In this document: in pieces, positions 1 to 8,831 of the stretch
Numbering within the stretch: position 1 is the first letter of the stretch
Layout of the letters: the number at the start of each line of letters is the position of its first letter
NCBI RefSeq assembly: GCF_000172175.1
Contig: NZ_ABJL02000008.1
Location: 682,001-746,000, forward strand
DNA from: Bacteroides intestinalis DSM 17393
Lineage (GTDB): Bacteria > Bacteroidota > Bacteroidia > Bacteroidales > Bacteroidaceae
Length of the DNA: 64,000 nt
Reading direction: 5' to 3'
Position numbers and translations under genes: made by a program
The notes under the pieces: generated by a model
What the model saw: only the letters and a program-made list of their open reading frames with translations
Databases searched by the model: none
What the model was told of the DNA's origin: nothing

Positions 1-31
1 AAACAGTAAGGTCAATTTCTCTTTTTTCCAT
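1..31 (-). CDS. Start of an unidentified gene, cut by the window edge
   Basis: An ATG on the minus strand at 29-31 opens a frame (MEKREIDLTV) that runs off the window. A TAnnTTTG box lies about 33 bases upstream, which supports a real start. Ten codons are too few to assign a family. Confidence 0.35.
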   Translation of the reverse strand, partial: MEKREIDLTV

Positions 32-63
32 GTTTTCTTATTTTTGGGGGTATTTGATACCTG

Positions 64-71
64 CAAAAATA
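64..71 (-). promoter_or_regulatory. Putative Bacteroides -7 promoter box
   Basis: Minus-strand TATTTTTG fits TAnnTTTG. It sits between the end of the AraC gene and the partial gene starting at 31. I do not see a clear -33 TTTG partner. Confidence 0.3.
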
Positions 72-93
72 AAGAATATTCCGACACTGTGTA

Positions 94-966
94 CTATTGC
101 TTACGATATTCTTTTGGAGACATTCCGGTGTGATGCTTGAAATATTTGCCAAAGAAAGACTGGTTAGCAAAATGCAGTTCATCGGAGATTTCCTGAATGC
201 TCATTTCGGAAGATTTCAACAAAGCTTTAGCTTCCAAAATAACAAGACTGTCTATCCATTCTCCGGCAGTCTTTCCACTGACTTCTTTTACAGCTGTAGA
301 AAGATGCTTGGCTGTCAGAAACATTTTGTCGGCATAATAGGCAACACTGCGTTCCTGTTTGTACGACTCTGTAATTGCACGGACAAAACGCTCAAAAAGA
401 TCCTCTTTCCTGCTTTTTACTTTTCTGACAGTAGGCTCATTGCCTTGATAGATGCTATATATCTCATAGAAAAGAGACAGTATCAATCCCTGAGTAATCT
501 CTTTACGGAAAGGATTGTCTTTCAGTTTTACCTTCTTTTGAAGGAAAGAGTAATACTCCTGCACAGCCTCCATTTGTTCCGGATTGAGGCGTACACAGGG
601 CTGCTCTTTAATCATAAAAAACAGAGGGAATAACTGCTGTACCGTGGGGAGCACATCATCTATAAACTGACCGGAGACAACTATAAAAACACCGGTGAAA
701 TCATCCGAACGCTCCACCTGCTGCAAAATCTGTTCGGGCAAAGTAACCACAAGAACACCTTCGGTAAGTTCATGTTCTTTCAGATTGATACGTATCTTGC
801 AATACCCTTTCATGCAGAGTGTCAGACAGGACGCATTCAGGCGTGTAGGATAACCGAACAAAGGGATATCTCCTATATTGTCGAATATGGCAAAATCATT
901 CCCAATAAAATCCATTGCCGGAAAACGGCGAATAGTTGCAATATCTACGTTCTTTATATTTTTCAT
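94..966 (-). CDS. AraC family transcriptional regulator
   Basis: A 290-residue DNA-binding regulator. The C-terminal third (about residues 190-288) is a typical AraC double helix-turn-helix, ending with the family hallmark HTGMSPKEYRKQ. The N-terminal half is a cupin-like sensor without an obvious ligand signature. Length is normal for the family. It lies directly downstream of, and in the same direction as, the TonB-dependent receptor gene, but a hairpin and its own promoter box separate them, so it is probably a separate transcript. It could control the receptor or the partial gene at the window edge; the target is inference. The family call is secure. Confidence 0.9.
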   Translation of the reverse strand: MKNIKNVDIATIRRFPAMDFIGNDFAIFDNIGDIPLFGYPTRLNASCLTLCMKGYCKIRINLKEHELTEGVLVVTLPEQILQQVERSDDFTGVFIVVSGQFIDDVLPTVQQLFPLFFMIKEQPCVRLNPEQMEAVQEYYSFLQKKVKLKDNPFRKEITQGLILSLFYEIYSIYQGNEPTVRKVKSRKEDLFERFVRAITESYKQERSVAYYADKMFLTAKHLSTAVKEVSGKTAGEWIDSLVILEAKALLKSSEMSIQEISDELHFANQSFFGKYFKHHTGMSPKEYRKQ

Positions 967-987
967 CTCCCTTTCTTATTTGCGTGG

Positions 988-995
988 CAAACTTA
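988..995 (-). promoter_or_regulatory. Putative promoter of the AraC gene
   Basis: Minus-strand TAAGTTTG matches TAnnTTTG and lies 22 bases upstream of the AraC start codon, giving a short leader. The -33 region is TTTTC rather than TTTG, so the match is partial. Confidence 0.45.
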
Positions 996-1063
996 AGCAA
1001 TATTTCGCTGAAAACCGTCCGAAATATCCTAAAAAAAGAAAAAGGGAACATTTCTACAAGAAA

Positions 1064-1104
1064 GGGCTTATGAAATTATGCTCTTGCAATAAATTCATAA
1101 GCCC
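1064..1104. terminator. Hairpin between the receptor gene and the AraC gene
   Basis: Perfect 11-bp arms (gggcttatgaa at 1064-1074, its complement at 1094-1104) around a 19-nt loop, about 48 bases past the stop of the TonB receptor gene. On the minus strand it is followed by a loosely T-rich stretch rather than a clean T run, so it is a weak terminator candidate. Confidence 0.5.
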
Positions 1105-1151
1105 ATGCAATAATTTTGCAAACACTTGCAATATTAAATTTAGACCTCAGC

Positions 1152-3473
1152 CTAATTCATAAATTTAAAGCCGATAAAGAATGTCCTTGGTTGCGTTGGT
1201 CCGTAAAAATAACCGGAATCACGGAACTCACCTTTATCCAGGTCTTTCTGGAAGCTGTTGAAGATATTCTGTACACCTGCATTGAGTTGCAACTTGATGT
1301 GATCACGCAAAACAAAGGTATAATTTAACTTCAGATTGAGATCAAAGAAATCGGGAGTATTCTCCATACGGTCTTTTTCAATATTGCAAAACGCACCTTC
1401 CGGGGCATCCACCGGAGCATAGTGAGGAACGATCATCTTTCCGGTATAGATGCCTGACAAAGAGAAATCGAAGTTTTTCAATGGTGCGGAAGAGAAAGTG
1501 AAATAGCCATAATAATCCGGTGTACGCATCATGCGCTTGGTAGTTAATTCTTCACCATCCACTTTGGTCCAGACCTCGGCATCCATATAACGGCTACGTT
1601 GTGCGGTGAATCCCAACTGGAGTTGTGCTTCTTTGCCATGAGCCAATTTGGCATCCAGATTGACACCATATACCCGTGCACCACTACCGTTACGACGTTC
1701 TTTGATTTTATCCCCGTTATCATCCTTACCGATATCTTCTAATACGAACACATGGCGCAGGTCAGTATAAAAACCTTCCAGCAAAATATTCGCTTGCCAA
1801 TGTCCGAGATGTGTACTCCAGTCCACAGAGCCACTATAACTGTTGGAACGCTCTTCACGGAGGTTATCAGCCAACTTAATCTGAACTCCTTCACCACCTA
1901 CAGCTGTCACATGCAAATCTTCATCATAAGCTTGCGGTGCACGGAAACCGGTAGAATACGTCAGACGCGCCTGGAAATCCTCAGTCGGTTTATAAAGGAA
2001 ATTGATACGCGGGCTGAAAATCAACTTATCTATTAGATTGTGCTTATCGAGGCGGGCACCCACCAGCATAGTGAGCTGACGCATCTTCCATTCATTCTGA
2101 ACAAAGGCGCTGGCTATGCGTACATCCTGCTTCATATCACGATGATAACCAGTCATGACATCATGCAGGGAGTTATTCTGATATTCAAGGCCACCGGTAA
2201 AAGTAGCAGGAGCAAAGAAGCAGTTGTTCATATTGCCTACATACATGCCACCGGCTACCCAGGTCAGATCATCCGTTTTACCATAAGCATTCATGTCCTG
2301 TTGCGCTCCATAATAACTGTTTCTATCCGTATGCTGAATAGAACCATAAAGAGAAATCTTATGCTTATATTCACGCCAGAATAAATCATAGCTGACACCA
2401 CCACTATTAATAATGTGCTTAGTTTGCTCTGTAATATCCGACTCATGCGGTTGCAGATCAAATTTATTACCACCACGACGGAACTCATTAGTAGTATGGT
2501 ATTCCAGATTGATACGGCTGAAGTGCGTAGGGCGATAGTAAGCACGGAAACCGAAAGTATTCATATTCAGTTTACCAAGTTCGGAGAAACCATCATCATC
2601 ACGATCATAAGGGTTACGGTTACGATAGCTTTCATACAGCGCGATACCGTAAGAATTATCTTTTGCAACCAGGGAGACGTTACCACCCATATATTGTTCC
2701 CACGATTTTCCATCCATGCACGAAAACATGCTCGATACCTGAAAAGAATTACTGATAGGATCTTTAGTAATGATATTGATAGTACCACCTACTGCATTCG
2801 CTCCGAACAGAGCAGAACCACCACCACGCACTACCTCCACACGCTCTATCATATTCACGGGAATCTGTTCCAGTCCATATACCCCGCTGAGGGCACTGAT
2901 GATAGGACGGCTATTTATTAATATCTGAGAATAGGGGCCTTCCAAGCCATTGATACGTACTTGTGGAAAACCGCAGTTCTGACAGTTGTTCTCCACACGC
3001 AGGCCGGACTGGTAGTTCAGCGTCTTTGCCAAATCTGTAGAATTCACCATCTCAAAGAGCTTGGCACTCATCACATTGACAACTACCGGAGCGTCCTTAC
3101 GGCTCACTTCATTACGGTTGGCAGATACCACTACTTCATCCGTCATGAAACTCTCTTCCTGCATCTGGAAATGTATGACTGCAGTAAAGTCTTTACTGAC
3201 AGTTACCTCTTTTTCCTGCGTCTTATAACCTACCGCTGATACGCGAAGCGTGTATTTCCCGACAGGAAGTTTACGGAACTCGAACTGACCTTCTTCATTA
3301 GAGACTGTTCCCTGACCGCTTTCTTTGATTAATATAGTTGCATAGGGTATATTTTCTTCTGTTCCTTTCACTATCACGTGACCGGAAATCATGTTGCCTT
3401 CCTTTATAGGATTTACGGCATAGAGGCTGATGCAAACCATAGTAAGCACCAACGCAAGTATATGTTTTTTCAT
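1152..3473 (-). CDS. TonB-dependent outer membrane receptor (BtuB/FepA-like)
   Basis: A 773-residue outer membrane receptor. A signal peptide (about 1-19) is followed by a carboxypeptidase-like beta-sandwich (about 27-112), a plug domain (about 125-235, with RINGLEGPYSQILIN and the conserved GGGSALFGANAVGGTINI stretch), then a barrel of about 520 residues. The plug contains a Cys pair (NNCQNCG) seen in a subset of metal or metal-chelate receptors. No SusD partner follows, which argues against glycan import. It lies just downstream of a small His-rich exported protein, so a metal, heme or corrinoid substrate is plausible but not shown. No cobalamin riboswitch was recognised upstream. Confidence 0.9.
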   Translation of the reverse strand: MKKHILALVLTMVCISLYAVNPIKEGNMISGHVIVKGTEENIPYATILIKESGQGTVSNEEGQFEFRKLPVGKYTLRVSAVGYKTQEKEVTVSKDFTAVIHFQMQEESFMTDEVVVSANRNEVSRKDAPVVVNVMSAKLFEMVNSTDLAKTLNYQSGLRVENNCQNCGFPQVRINGLEGPYSQILINSRPIISALSGVYGLEQIPVNMIERVEVVRGGGSALFGANAVGGTINIITKDPISNSFQVSSMFSCMDGKSWEQYMGGNVSLVAKDNSYGIALYESYRNRNPYDRDDDGFSELGKLNMNTFGFRAYYRPTHFSRINLEYHTTNEFRRGGNKFDLQPHESDITEQTKHIINSGGVSYDLFWREYKHKISLYGSIQHTDRNSYYGAQQDMNAYGKTDDLTWVAGGMYVGNMNNCFFAPATFTGGLEYQNNSLHDVMTGYHRDMKQDVRIASAFVQNEWKMRQLTMLVGARLDKHNLIDKLIFSPRINFLYKPTEDFQARLTYSTGFRAPQAYDEDLHVTAVGGEGVQIKLADNLREERSNSYSGSVDWSTHLGHWQANILLEGFYTDLRHVFVLEDIGKDDNGDKIKERRNGSGARVYGVNLDAKLAHGKEAQLQLGFTAQRSRYMDAEVWTKVDGEELTTKRMMRTPDYYGYFTFSSAPLKNFDFSLSGIYTGKMIVPHYAPVDAPEGAFCNIEKDRMENTPDFFDLNLKLNYTFVLRDHIKLQLNAGVQNIFNSFQKDLDKGEFRDSGYFYGPTQPRTFFIGFKFMN

Positions 3474-3592
3474 TAATTTGCGCTCAAAAATGTATGTATT
3501 GAAAATATGAGTGACAAGCTACGAGCTATATCCTACAAGTACCTTTCGGTATATTAACCGGTAGCTTTCCAAGCTGAAAGCTTGATAAAAGA

Positions 3593-3934
3593 TTATGCCG
3601 CGAATGCCGGCGGAGCGCGAAGAGAAACGACCTGCCCCCATTCTTCCTTTACCAAGGATGTTAATTTTTCCGCTTCCAGCATAGCCAGAAGCATCCGCAT
3701 AGGGTGCAGTTCTTCATATACATCAACCTCCGGAGATTGGAAAGTTGACAAACGACCTATAACGACAAGTTCACTTTTAGAGTGCGTGTGCTTACCGTGA
3801 AATGGATGCGAGTGGGTAATCAGCACTCCATTGACGTAATGGACATGAGTAAAGGCTGTAATACTTGTCTGATATGCCACAAACAGCACCAACAAACATA
3901 CAGCCCCTATAATTCTCTTTATCTTTTTATTCAC
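3593..3934 (-). CDS. Small His-rich exported or membrane-anchored protein
   Basis: A 113-residue protein of unrecognised family. I place the start at a GTG (3932-3934), because the upstream in-frame TTG at 3967 lies within a promoter -7 box. From the GTG, residues 2-5 are basic (NKKIKR follows the start), then a hydrophobic segment (IIGAVCLLVLFVAYQ) acts as signal or anchor. A His-rich stretch follows (HVHYVNG, ITHSHPFHGKHTH) that could bind metal. The remainder is acidic and leucine-rich. It sits 119 bp upstream of the TonB receptor gene in the same direction, probably co-transcribed. A role in presenting metal to the receptor is inference. Confidence 0.65.
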   Translation of the reverse strand: MNKKIKRIIGAVCLLVLFVAYQTSITAFTHVHYVNGVLITHSHPFHGKHTHSKSELVVIGRLSTFQSPEVDVYEELHPMRMLLAMLEAEKLTSLVKEEWGQVVSLRAPPAFAA

Positions 3935-3964
3935 GTCCCTACAGTCTATTAAAAATTGCGACTG

Positions 3965-3997
3965 CAAAGATAGTGATTATTTTTCCACTTTTCCAAA
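3965..3997 (-). promoter_or_regulatory. Promoter inside the 3' end of the 5'-nucleotidase gene
   Basis: Minus-strand TTTG (3994-3997) and TATCTTTG (3965-3972), 21 bases apart, form a good Bacteroides promoter. The -33 element lies inside the last codons of the nucleotidase gene. It decides the GTG start of the His-rich gene. Confidence 0.65.
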
Positions 3998-5722
3998 CAA
4001 GTATTCATAATCCCGTTTAGCAGCAGGCTCCACCCATTCTTCCGGAATAAACTTCCATTGTCCCAACGCATGTGGCTCAATCACACCCTTCTTCTCTATA
4101 TATTGCATCAGGTAATAACGCAAATCTTTATCCGTAGAGTACAGGATACGATCTTTCAATTCATCCTGAGAAATACCGGAGCCCTTAGTCAATAATTCTC
4201 CTCCACCATTACCGCGGTAGGAATTCAGTGCTACTTTATACATTTTATCCAAAGAGAAAGGAGTTCCGTCCGCCATACTGGTTATAGTCACCTTTTCCCC
4301 CTTGGGTTTCGTTACATCCACCGTATAAATGATACCGGCAGCCGAATCAAAATTGAAGCTGAAGTTTTTGAATGAAGCACGATCTGTTGCCCCTTCACGA
4401 CGCTTCTCACGAAGCAGCAACAAATGGTCATCAGGAGATTTCATCTGGTTTGTCCACAAATCATACGACATCTCCAATGCATCTTTTATCTCCTTACCGG
4501 ACAATTTCATAGTATAAAGCATATTTTCATACTTATACAGATTGAACATATCGCTTACAAACACATCACCCTTGCTGATCTCGGTATCATACGACAGAGG
4601 AGCAGCTAAAGAAATTTCTGCATTCGTGATTTCAAGTTGTAACATATGGATTAAATCAATAAAAGCAGAAGAACCGAAATAAGCAGGGCGCGTAGAAATC
4701 GTTTCAGTGAAACTTCCTATCTTCTTGGACACAAAATCCCGAACATCACTAAACTGGGGAGCAAAACGAGCCATAAAATCCTTGTTTGCAGTATAGTTCT
4801 TCATCTCAGTCAGCACTCCGCTGATATGTTTCTCGACTACTTTTCCCTTACGCAATTTCAAAGTAACATCTGCATTCGCCACAACCCCTCCCTTACTTGC
4901 CGGGTCCATAATCAACACAGAGTCTCCCTCTACATTTTTAATCTTCTTCAATTCACGGGTATGATCGTGTCCCATCAAAACAATATCAAAACCAGGAACG
5001 TTACGAGCCACTTCCAGTGAAGCATTCTCACGATATTTACCACCCATCAACAGAGCATCTTGTCCGGCATGGAAAATTCCGATTACTAAATCCGGATTCT
5101 CTTTTTCACGGATAATCTTCATCCATTTGCGGGCTGTCTCTTCCATATCATCAAAGCGCAGACCTTTCCATAAGTTTTCCGACAACCACACAGGAATAGC
5201 AGGAGTAATCATTCCCAGCACTACAATCTTAACACCATCCCGTTCCAATACTTCATAAGGCTTAAAGTGCGTTTTCCCTGTAACCGTATCAATGATATTG
5301 GCGCCTAAAATGGGAAAATTACAATCACCTGCCCAACGATCAAACACAGCACGCCCGGTTTCCACATCATGATTTCCCATGTTACCAACATTATACTTCA
5401 TGTAATTCAACACTTCGGCAGCCAGATGCAGAGAAATGGTATCAATATAATTATAATAGTAAGCGCAAGGCTGACCTTGTAGAATATCTCCATTATCCAA
5501 TAGCAACAGGTTATCCTTATAAGTCTCACGTTCCTTCTGAACAAACTCATACACACGCGCCAGACTTCCCGCTGCCTCATGTCGAAGTATAAAGTCATAA
5601 GGATAATAGTTACCATGTATATCGCTGGTTTCTACAATTTTCAGCTTTACTATTTTATCCTGAGCCAACACGGCTCCTGTCAGGAAGAATATCCACCCTA
5701 AAAAAAAGTAAAATCTCTTCAT
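3977..5722 (-). CDS. 5'-nucleotidase / 2',3'-cyclic phosphodiesterase family protein
   Basis: A 581-residue secreted metallophosphoesterase. After a signal peptide (1-20, ending VLAQ) come the calcineurin-type motifs in order: ETSDIHGNYYP (about 32-42), LLDNGDILQG, GNMGNHDVETG and LMGHDHTREL (about 250), which build the dinuclear metal site. The C-terminal half (about 335-540) is the 5'-nucleotidase substrate domain. It hydrolyses nucleotides or cyclic nucleotides in the periplasm, likely for phosphate and nucleoside salvage. The gene starts 5 bp after the stop of the sensor kinase gene, so the two form an operon. Exact substrate is not deducible. Confidence 0.9.
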   Translation of the reverse strand: MKRFYFFLGWIFFLTGAVLAQDKIVKLKIVETSDIHGNYYPYDFILRHEAAGSLARVYEFVQKERETYKDNLLLLDNGDILQGQPCAYYYNYIDTISLHLAAEVLNYMKYNVGNMGNHDVETGRAVFDRWAGDCNFPILGANIIDTVTGKTHFKPYEVLERDGVKIVVLGMITPAIPVWLSENLWKGLRFDDMEETARKWMKIIREKENPDLVIGIFHAGQDALLMGGKYRENASLEVARNVPGFDIVLMGHDHTRELKKIKNVEGDSVLIMDPASKGGVVANADVTLKLRKGKVVEKHISGVLTEMKNYTANKDFMARFAPQFSDVRDFVSKKIGSFTETISTRPAYFGSSAFIDLIHMLQLEITNAEISLAAPLSYDTEISKGDVFVSDMFNLYKYENMLYTMKLSGKEIKDALEMSYDLWTNQMKSPDDHLLLLREKRREGATDRASFKNFSFNFDSAAGIIYTVDVTKPKGEKVTITSMADGTPFSLDKMYKVALNSYRGNGGGELLTKGSGISQDELKDRILYSTDKDLRYYLMQYIEKKGVIEPHALGQWKFIPEEWVEPAAKRDYEYLFGKVEK

Positions 5723-5727
5723 AGTAA

Positions 5728-7662
5728 TTATTTATTTGGTTGTTCTATCTCAAATGGATGTGTAAATACGAATCTTGCTCCATCTGTATATCCGGAATCT
5801 ACCCAGATCTCTCCTCCCCACTTCTCTACAGTCAGTTTACAGATAGATAAACCCAATCCCGTGCCTTGCACATATTCATTCAGTTTCTCAAACCGTTCAA
5901 ATACCTGCTTCTGTTTTTCCAACGGAATACCTGTACCGGTATCTGATACAGAGAAAGTAGCTACTCTCTTCTCATCATCTACTTCCAGCTTCAATGTGAT
6001 CTTACCATTTCTGGTAAATTTGTCGGCATTGGAGAGTAAGTTTATAATAACCTGCTGCAAACGCTGGGTATCCGTCCGCAAATCCACACTTTCACGGTCA
6101 CACTCAAAGATAAACTCATTTTCCGATTTACGAGCCTGACTAACAGAAGCTAATACCTGCTGGCACAGTGGTACTACATCACACTTCTCAATTGTAAACG
6201 TAACCCTATCTGCCTCCAGACGAGAAACATCCAGGATATCATTGATCAGGCGAAGCAACAAGTCCGAATTTGTTTTAATAATATCGACATATCCCTGCTG
6301 TTCATCCACCGAAGTACCTCCTGAAGCCAATACATCGGAGAATCCTACAATCGCATTCAACGGCGTACGGATTTCATGGCTCATATTAGCAAGGAAAGCA
6401 CTCTTTAGACGGCTTGACTCTTCCGCACGGTCTTTCGCTTCTCTCAAAGCACTCTCCGACTCCTGAAGTTCATCTTTCAGTTTCTTAGTATGATAGTAAA
6501 AGTACAGAGAAACAAACAATCCACTCAGCAATACGACCAAGACCGTACCAACAGTCCAGATATGATATTTATATTGTTCGTAAAACGATGGAGTTTCATT
6601 GACCATTTCTATAGGCTGATGAATGGAAGACAGATCCAAACGCTTATCTTTCACAATCTTGCTATCCATCTGTATCTTATTCGGAATTACCTCTACTTCC
6701 ACCCGGTCGCTGTCCGGTCCCTGCAACAAACGAACCGCCTGATGCGCCATATCCTTACCCAATGCCCGGTAAGAGGGGATCACTCCACCTACCGCCCAAT
6801 AGCCTATACCTACAGAAGTTATAGAAAAAGTAGGAACATCACCGGCAGCCTCCATCATCGTATAAGTCGCATTGCGCATAAAGTATCCGTCATACATATC
6901 TACGCGCCAAGTACCCAATAACAATGCTGTATTGGGAGGCAATTCATGTAATTTATCGCTTATGGTATAAATTGTATTCGTTCGTCCGTCCAGCAGAATA
7001 AGGTTCAGTTCCGGGTGTTTTTTCATCTCTTCCACTACATGTGCCTGCAGAGAAACACCACCATAACTATTATCGGAAACAAAAGCAATATTCCTGGTTT
7101 CCGGATACAGCTTCTTTATCAGATTAATATTGGCTTCTACATCATATTCATAAACGAATCCGGCTTTCACTGAAGAATTAGGGAAGTCATTAAAGAAATC
7201 CACTGCATCAGGCATCCATGTTTTCAGATCGACTGAATCATCCGGAAGAATAATGGCATTACGGCTTGCCAGTGCAGCCAGCACCGGCACATTTCCACGT
7301 ATGGAATCTGCTTGTGATAAATAAGCTGTCCAAGCCTCCTGACCAATCAGCACAAGTAGTACAGGCGAACGTTTTCCCCGGTATTTAGCAAGAAGTTCCT
7401 CCATTTTACTTTTCCATAAAGGAGCTTCGGAGAAACTTTTGCAGTTCATATTTTCCAGAGATATCGGAGCCTCCCCTCCCAGCCGCTCAAATTCTTCCAT
7501 AAAATCGTAAATATTTCCAGAAGTTTGTCGTGCGTCCGGATTATATGAACTGATAATCAATACCGGGTGTTCTCCAGTCACCGCAAAGGCCGATGAAAGC
7601 CCAATGTGGGATATCAGTAAGAAAAGCAGAAAGCTATATATTATTTTCCTAAATAAGCCCAT
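5728..7662 (-). CDS. Membrane sensor histidine kinase with periplasmic-binding-protein-like sensor
   Basis: 644 residues. A signal peptide (about 1-28) is followed by a long periplasmic region (about 30-345) with the feel of an ABC-type substrate-binding protein (TNTIYTISDK, NIAFVSDNSYGG). Then come one membrane helix (about 370-392), a short coiled coil, a HisKA domain with phospho-acceptor His in ANMSHEIRTPLN (about 430) and a complete HATPase domain (NLLSNADKFT, DTGTGIP, GTGLGLSI). There is no receiver domain and no response regulator gene nearby, so its partner is encoded elsewhere. The operon with a 5'-nucleotidase suggests sensing of a nucleotide-, phosphate- or sugar-linked ligand; this is inference. 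Confidence 0.88.
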   Translation of the reverse strand: MGLFRKIIYSFLLFLLISHIGLSSAFAVTGEHPVLIISSYNPDARQTSGNIYDFMEEFERLGGEAPISLENMNCKSFSEAPLWKSKMEELLAKYRGKRSPVLLVLIGQEAWTAYLSQADSIRGNVPVLAALASRNAIILPDDSVDLKTWMPDAVDFFNDFPNSSVKAGFVYEYDVEANINLIKKLYPETRNIAFVSDNSYGGVSLQAHVVEEMKKHPELNLILLDGRTNTIYTISDKLHELPPNTALLLGTWRVDMYDGYFMRNATYTMMEAAGDVPTFSITSVGIGYWAVGGVIPSYRALGKDMAHQAVRLLQGPDSDRVEVEVIPNKIQMDSKIVKDKRLDLSSIHQPIEMVNETPSFYEQYKYHIWTVGTVLVVLLSGLFVSLYFYYHTKKLKDELQESESALREAKDRAEESSRLKSAFLANMSHEIRTPLNAIVGFSDVLASGGTSVDEQQGYVDIIKTNSDLLLRLINDILDVSRLEADRVTFTIEKCDVVPLCQQVLASVSQARKSENEFIFECDRESVDLRTDTQRLQQVIINLLSNADKFTRNGKITLKLEVDDEKRVATFSVSDTGTGIPLEKQKQVFERFEKLNEYVQGTGLGLSICKLTVEKWGGEIWVDSGYTDGARFVFTHPFEIEQPNK

Positions 7663-7686
7663 TCAGTGAATATAGAATTGTTTCGG

Positions 7687-7694
7687 CAAATATA
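7687..7694 (-). promoter_or_regulatory. Putative promoter of the kinase/nucleotidase operon
   Basis: Minus-strand TATATTTG fits TAnnTTTG and lies 24 bases upstream of the kinase ATG. No convincing -33 element is visible. Confidence 0.4.
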
Positions 7695-7790
7695 CAATAA
7701 AGTTATAAGAATAGAAAAATAGTTGTAGAATTTAAGCCATGATATTTTTATCCGTAAGTGTTCTGTGAAGATATTACCAGATATAAACAA

Positions 7791-7819
7791 AGAAAACAGC
7801 CCACTAGGAGCTGTTTTCT
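7791..7819 (-). terminator. Terminator at the end of the polysaccharide operon
   Basis: Perfect 10-bp arms (agaaaacagc at 7791-7800 and its complement at 7810-7819) with a 9-nt loop, 25 bases past the stop of the last polysaccharide gene. The minus-strand continuation is TTGTTTATAT. It marks the 3' end of the long capsule operon. Confidence 0.7.
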
Positions 7820-7844
7820 GACATTAATATACAATCAATTAATA

Positions 7845-8795
7845 TTAAACCTTTTGATGTAAACTAAAGTACTTCTTCATAAACCATATATAGATAAAGC
7901 TAAGCAATAAAATTACACCCAGCAAGAATATATAACCATAGTTCAAACATCCTATATAGCCAATTATTATTATTGCTTGTACCACCATATAAATCAACGA
8001 AACCACAACATGAGGCATCCTCAATTCGTTCGCCATCAACTGATACATATGTTTGCGATGAGGTAAACCAATGTTTTCATGAAGCATCAAGCGATGAATG
8101 ATAGTAAGCACACTGTCGACACCATAAACAGACAATAGGATAATCCAGCCGAAATCTTCTGTTTTAATAATGAGTCTCCCTATCAGAAAAAGAAGAATAA
8201 AGGCGATACTCACAGAACCAACATCACCGGCAAAACACTTCGCCTTTTTACGGAAATTAAAGAAACAAAATACAAATACAGAGCAAAGGACGGTATAAAT
8301 CAAAGCGGGCTCAACAAAAGTGATTATCTTAGAATTTATATAAGCTAATGCACCAAGAATAACCAATGAATAGCCACCGGTAATGCCGTTGATACCATCC
8401 ATGAAATTATAAGCATTAATAATACCTGTGCAAACTATCAATGCGATAATTATCCACCACCACGAAAGAGAAAACAGCCCCCATTGGTAAAACATCAAAG
8501 CCATAGCGGTAAAGTGAAACACTAACCGAAAGCCTTGAGAAGTGGAACGAACGTCATCCACAAAACTGATGAAGGTAATTAGGGTCAATGCTAACATGAA
8601 CCAGGGATATTCCCATTCATTACTCAAGAAATAAGCCAAAGCGCCAAAATAGAAAATGATTCCGCCACCACGCAAAGTAATCCGGGTATGAGAACTTCTC
8701 TCATTGGGCTTATCGATGATATTGCACTTATCAGCTATTCTAAAATAAAAAAGTTCTGCCAGAAATAGCAGAACCAATATAATCAGGTAATACAT
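7845..8795 (-). CDS. Polyprenyl-phosphate HexNAc-1-phosphate transferase (WecA/WbpL family)
   Basis: A 316-residue, multi-helix membrane protein that transfers a sugar-1-phosphate (a HexNAc or 6-deoxy-HexNAc) from its UDP donor to undecaprenyl phosphate, starting the repeat unit. Diagnostic motifs are SSHTRITLRGGG near the N terminus, the DD motif in DDVRSTSQGFRL, NFMDGINGITGG (the Mg/uracil loop) and HRKHMYQL in a cytoplasmic loop. It is the last gene of the operon, a common position for the initiator in Bacteroides capsule loci. The adjoining 8832-9809 reductase probably makes its donor. MraY is excluded by the capsule context and WecA-like loop. Confidence 0.9.
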   Translation of the reverse strand: MYYLIILVLLFLAELFYFRIADKCNIIDKPNERSSHTRITLRGGGIIFYFGALAYFLSNEWEYPWFMLALTLITFISFVDDVRSTSQGFRLVFHFTAMALMFYQWGLFSLSWWWIIIALIVCTGIINAYNFMDGINGITGGYSLVILGALAYINSKIITFVEPALIYTVLCSVFVFCFFNFRKKAKCFAGDVGSVSIAFILLFLIGRLIIKTEDFGWIILLSVYGVDSVLTIIHRLMLHENIGLPHRKHMYQLMANELRMPHVVVSLIYMVVQAIIIIGYIGCLNYGYIFLLGVILLLSFIYIWFMKKYFSLHQKV

Positions 8796-8831
8796 AACCG
8801 TACTTGCCCCTTTAATTTTAAATGTTAATTA

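Noticed and set aside
3474..3592. Possible cobalamin riboswitch before the TonB receptor
   Set aside because: Only 119 bp, with a 6-bp stem (3570-3584) and no B12-box-like motif recognised.
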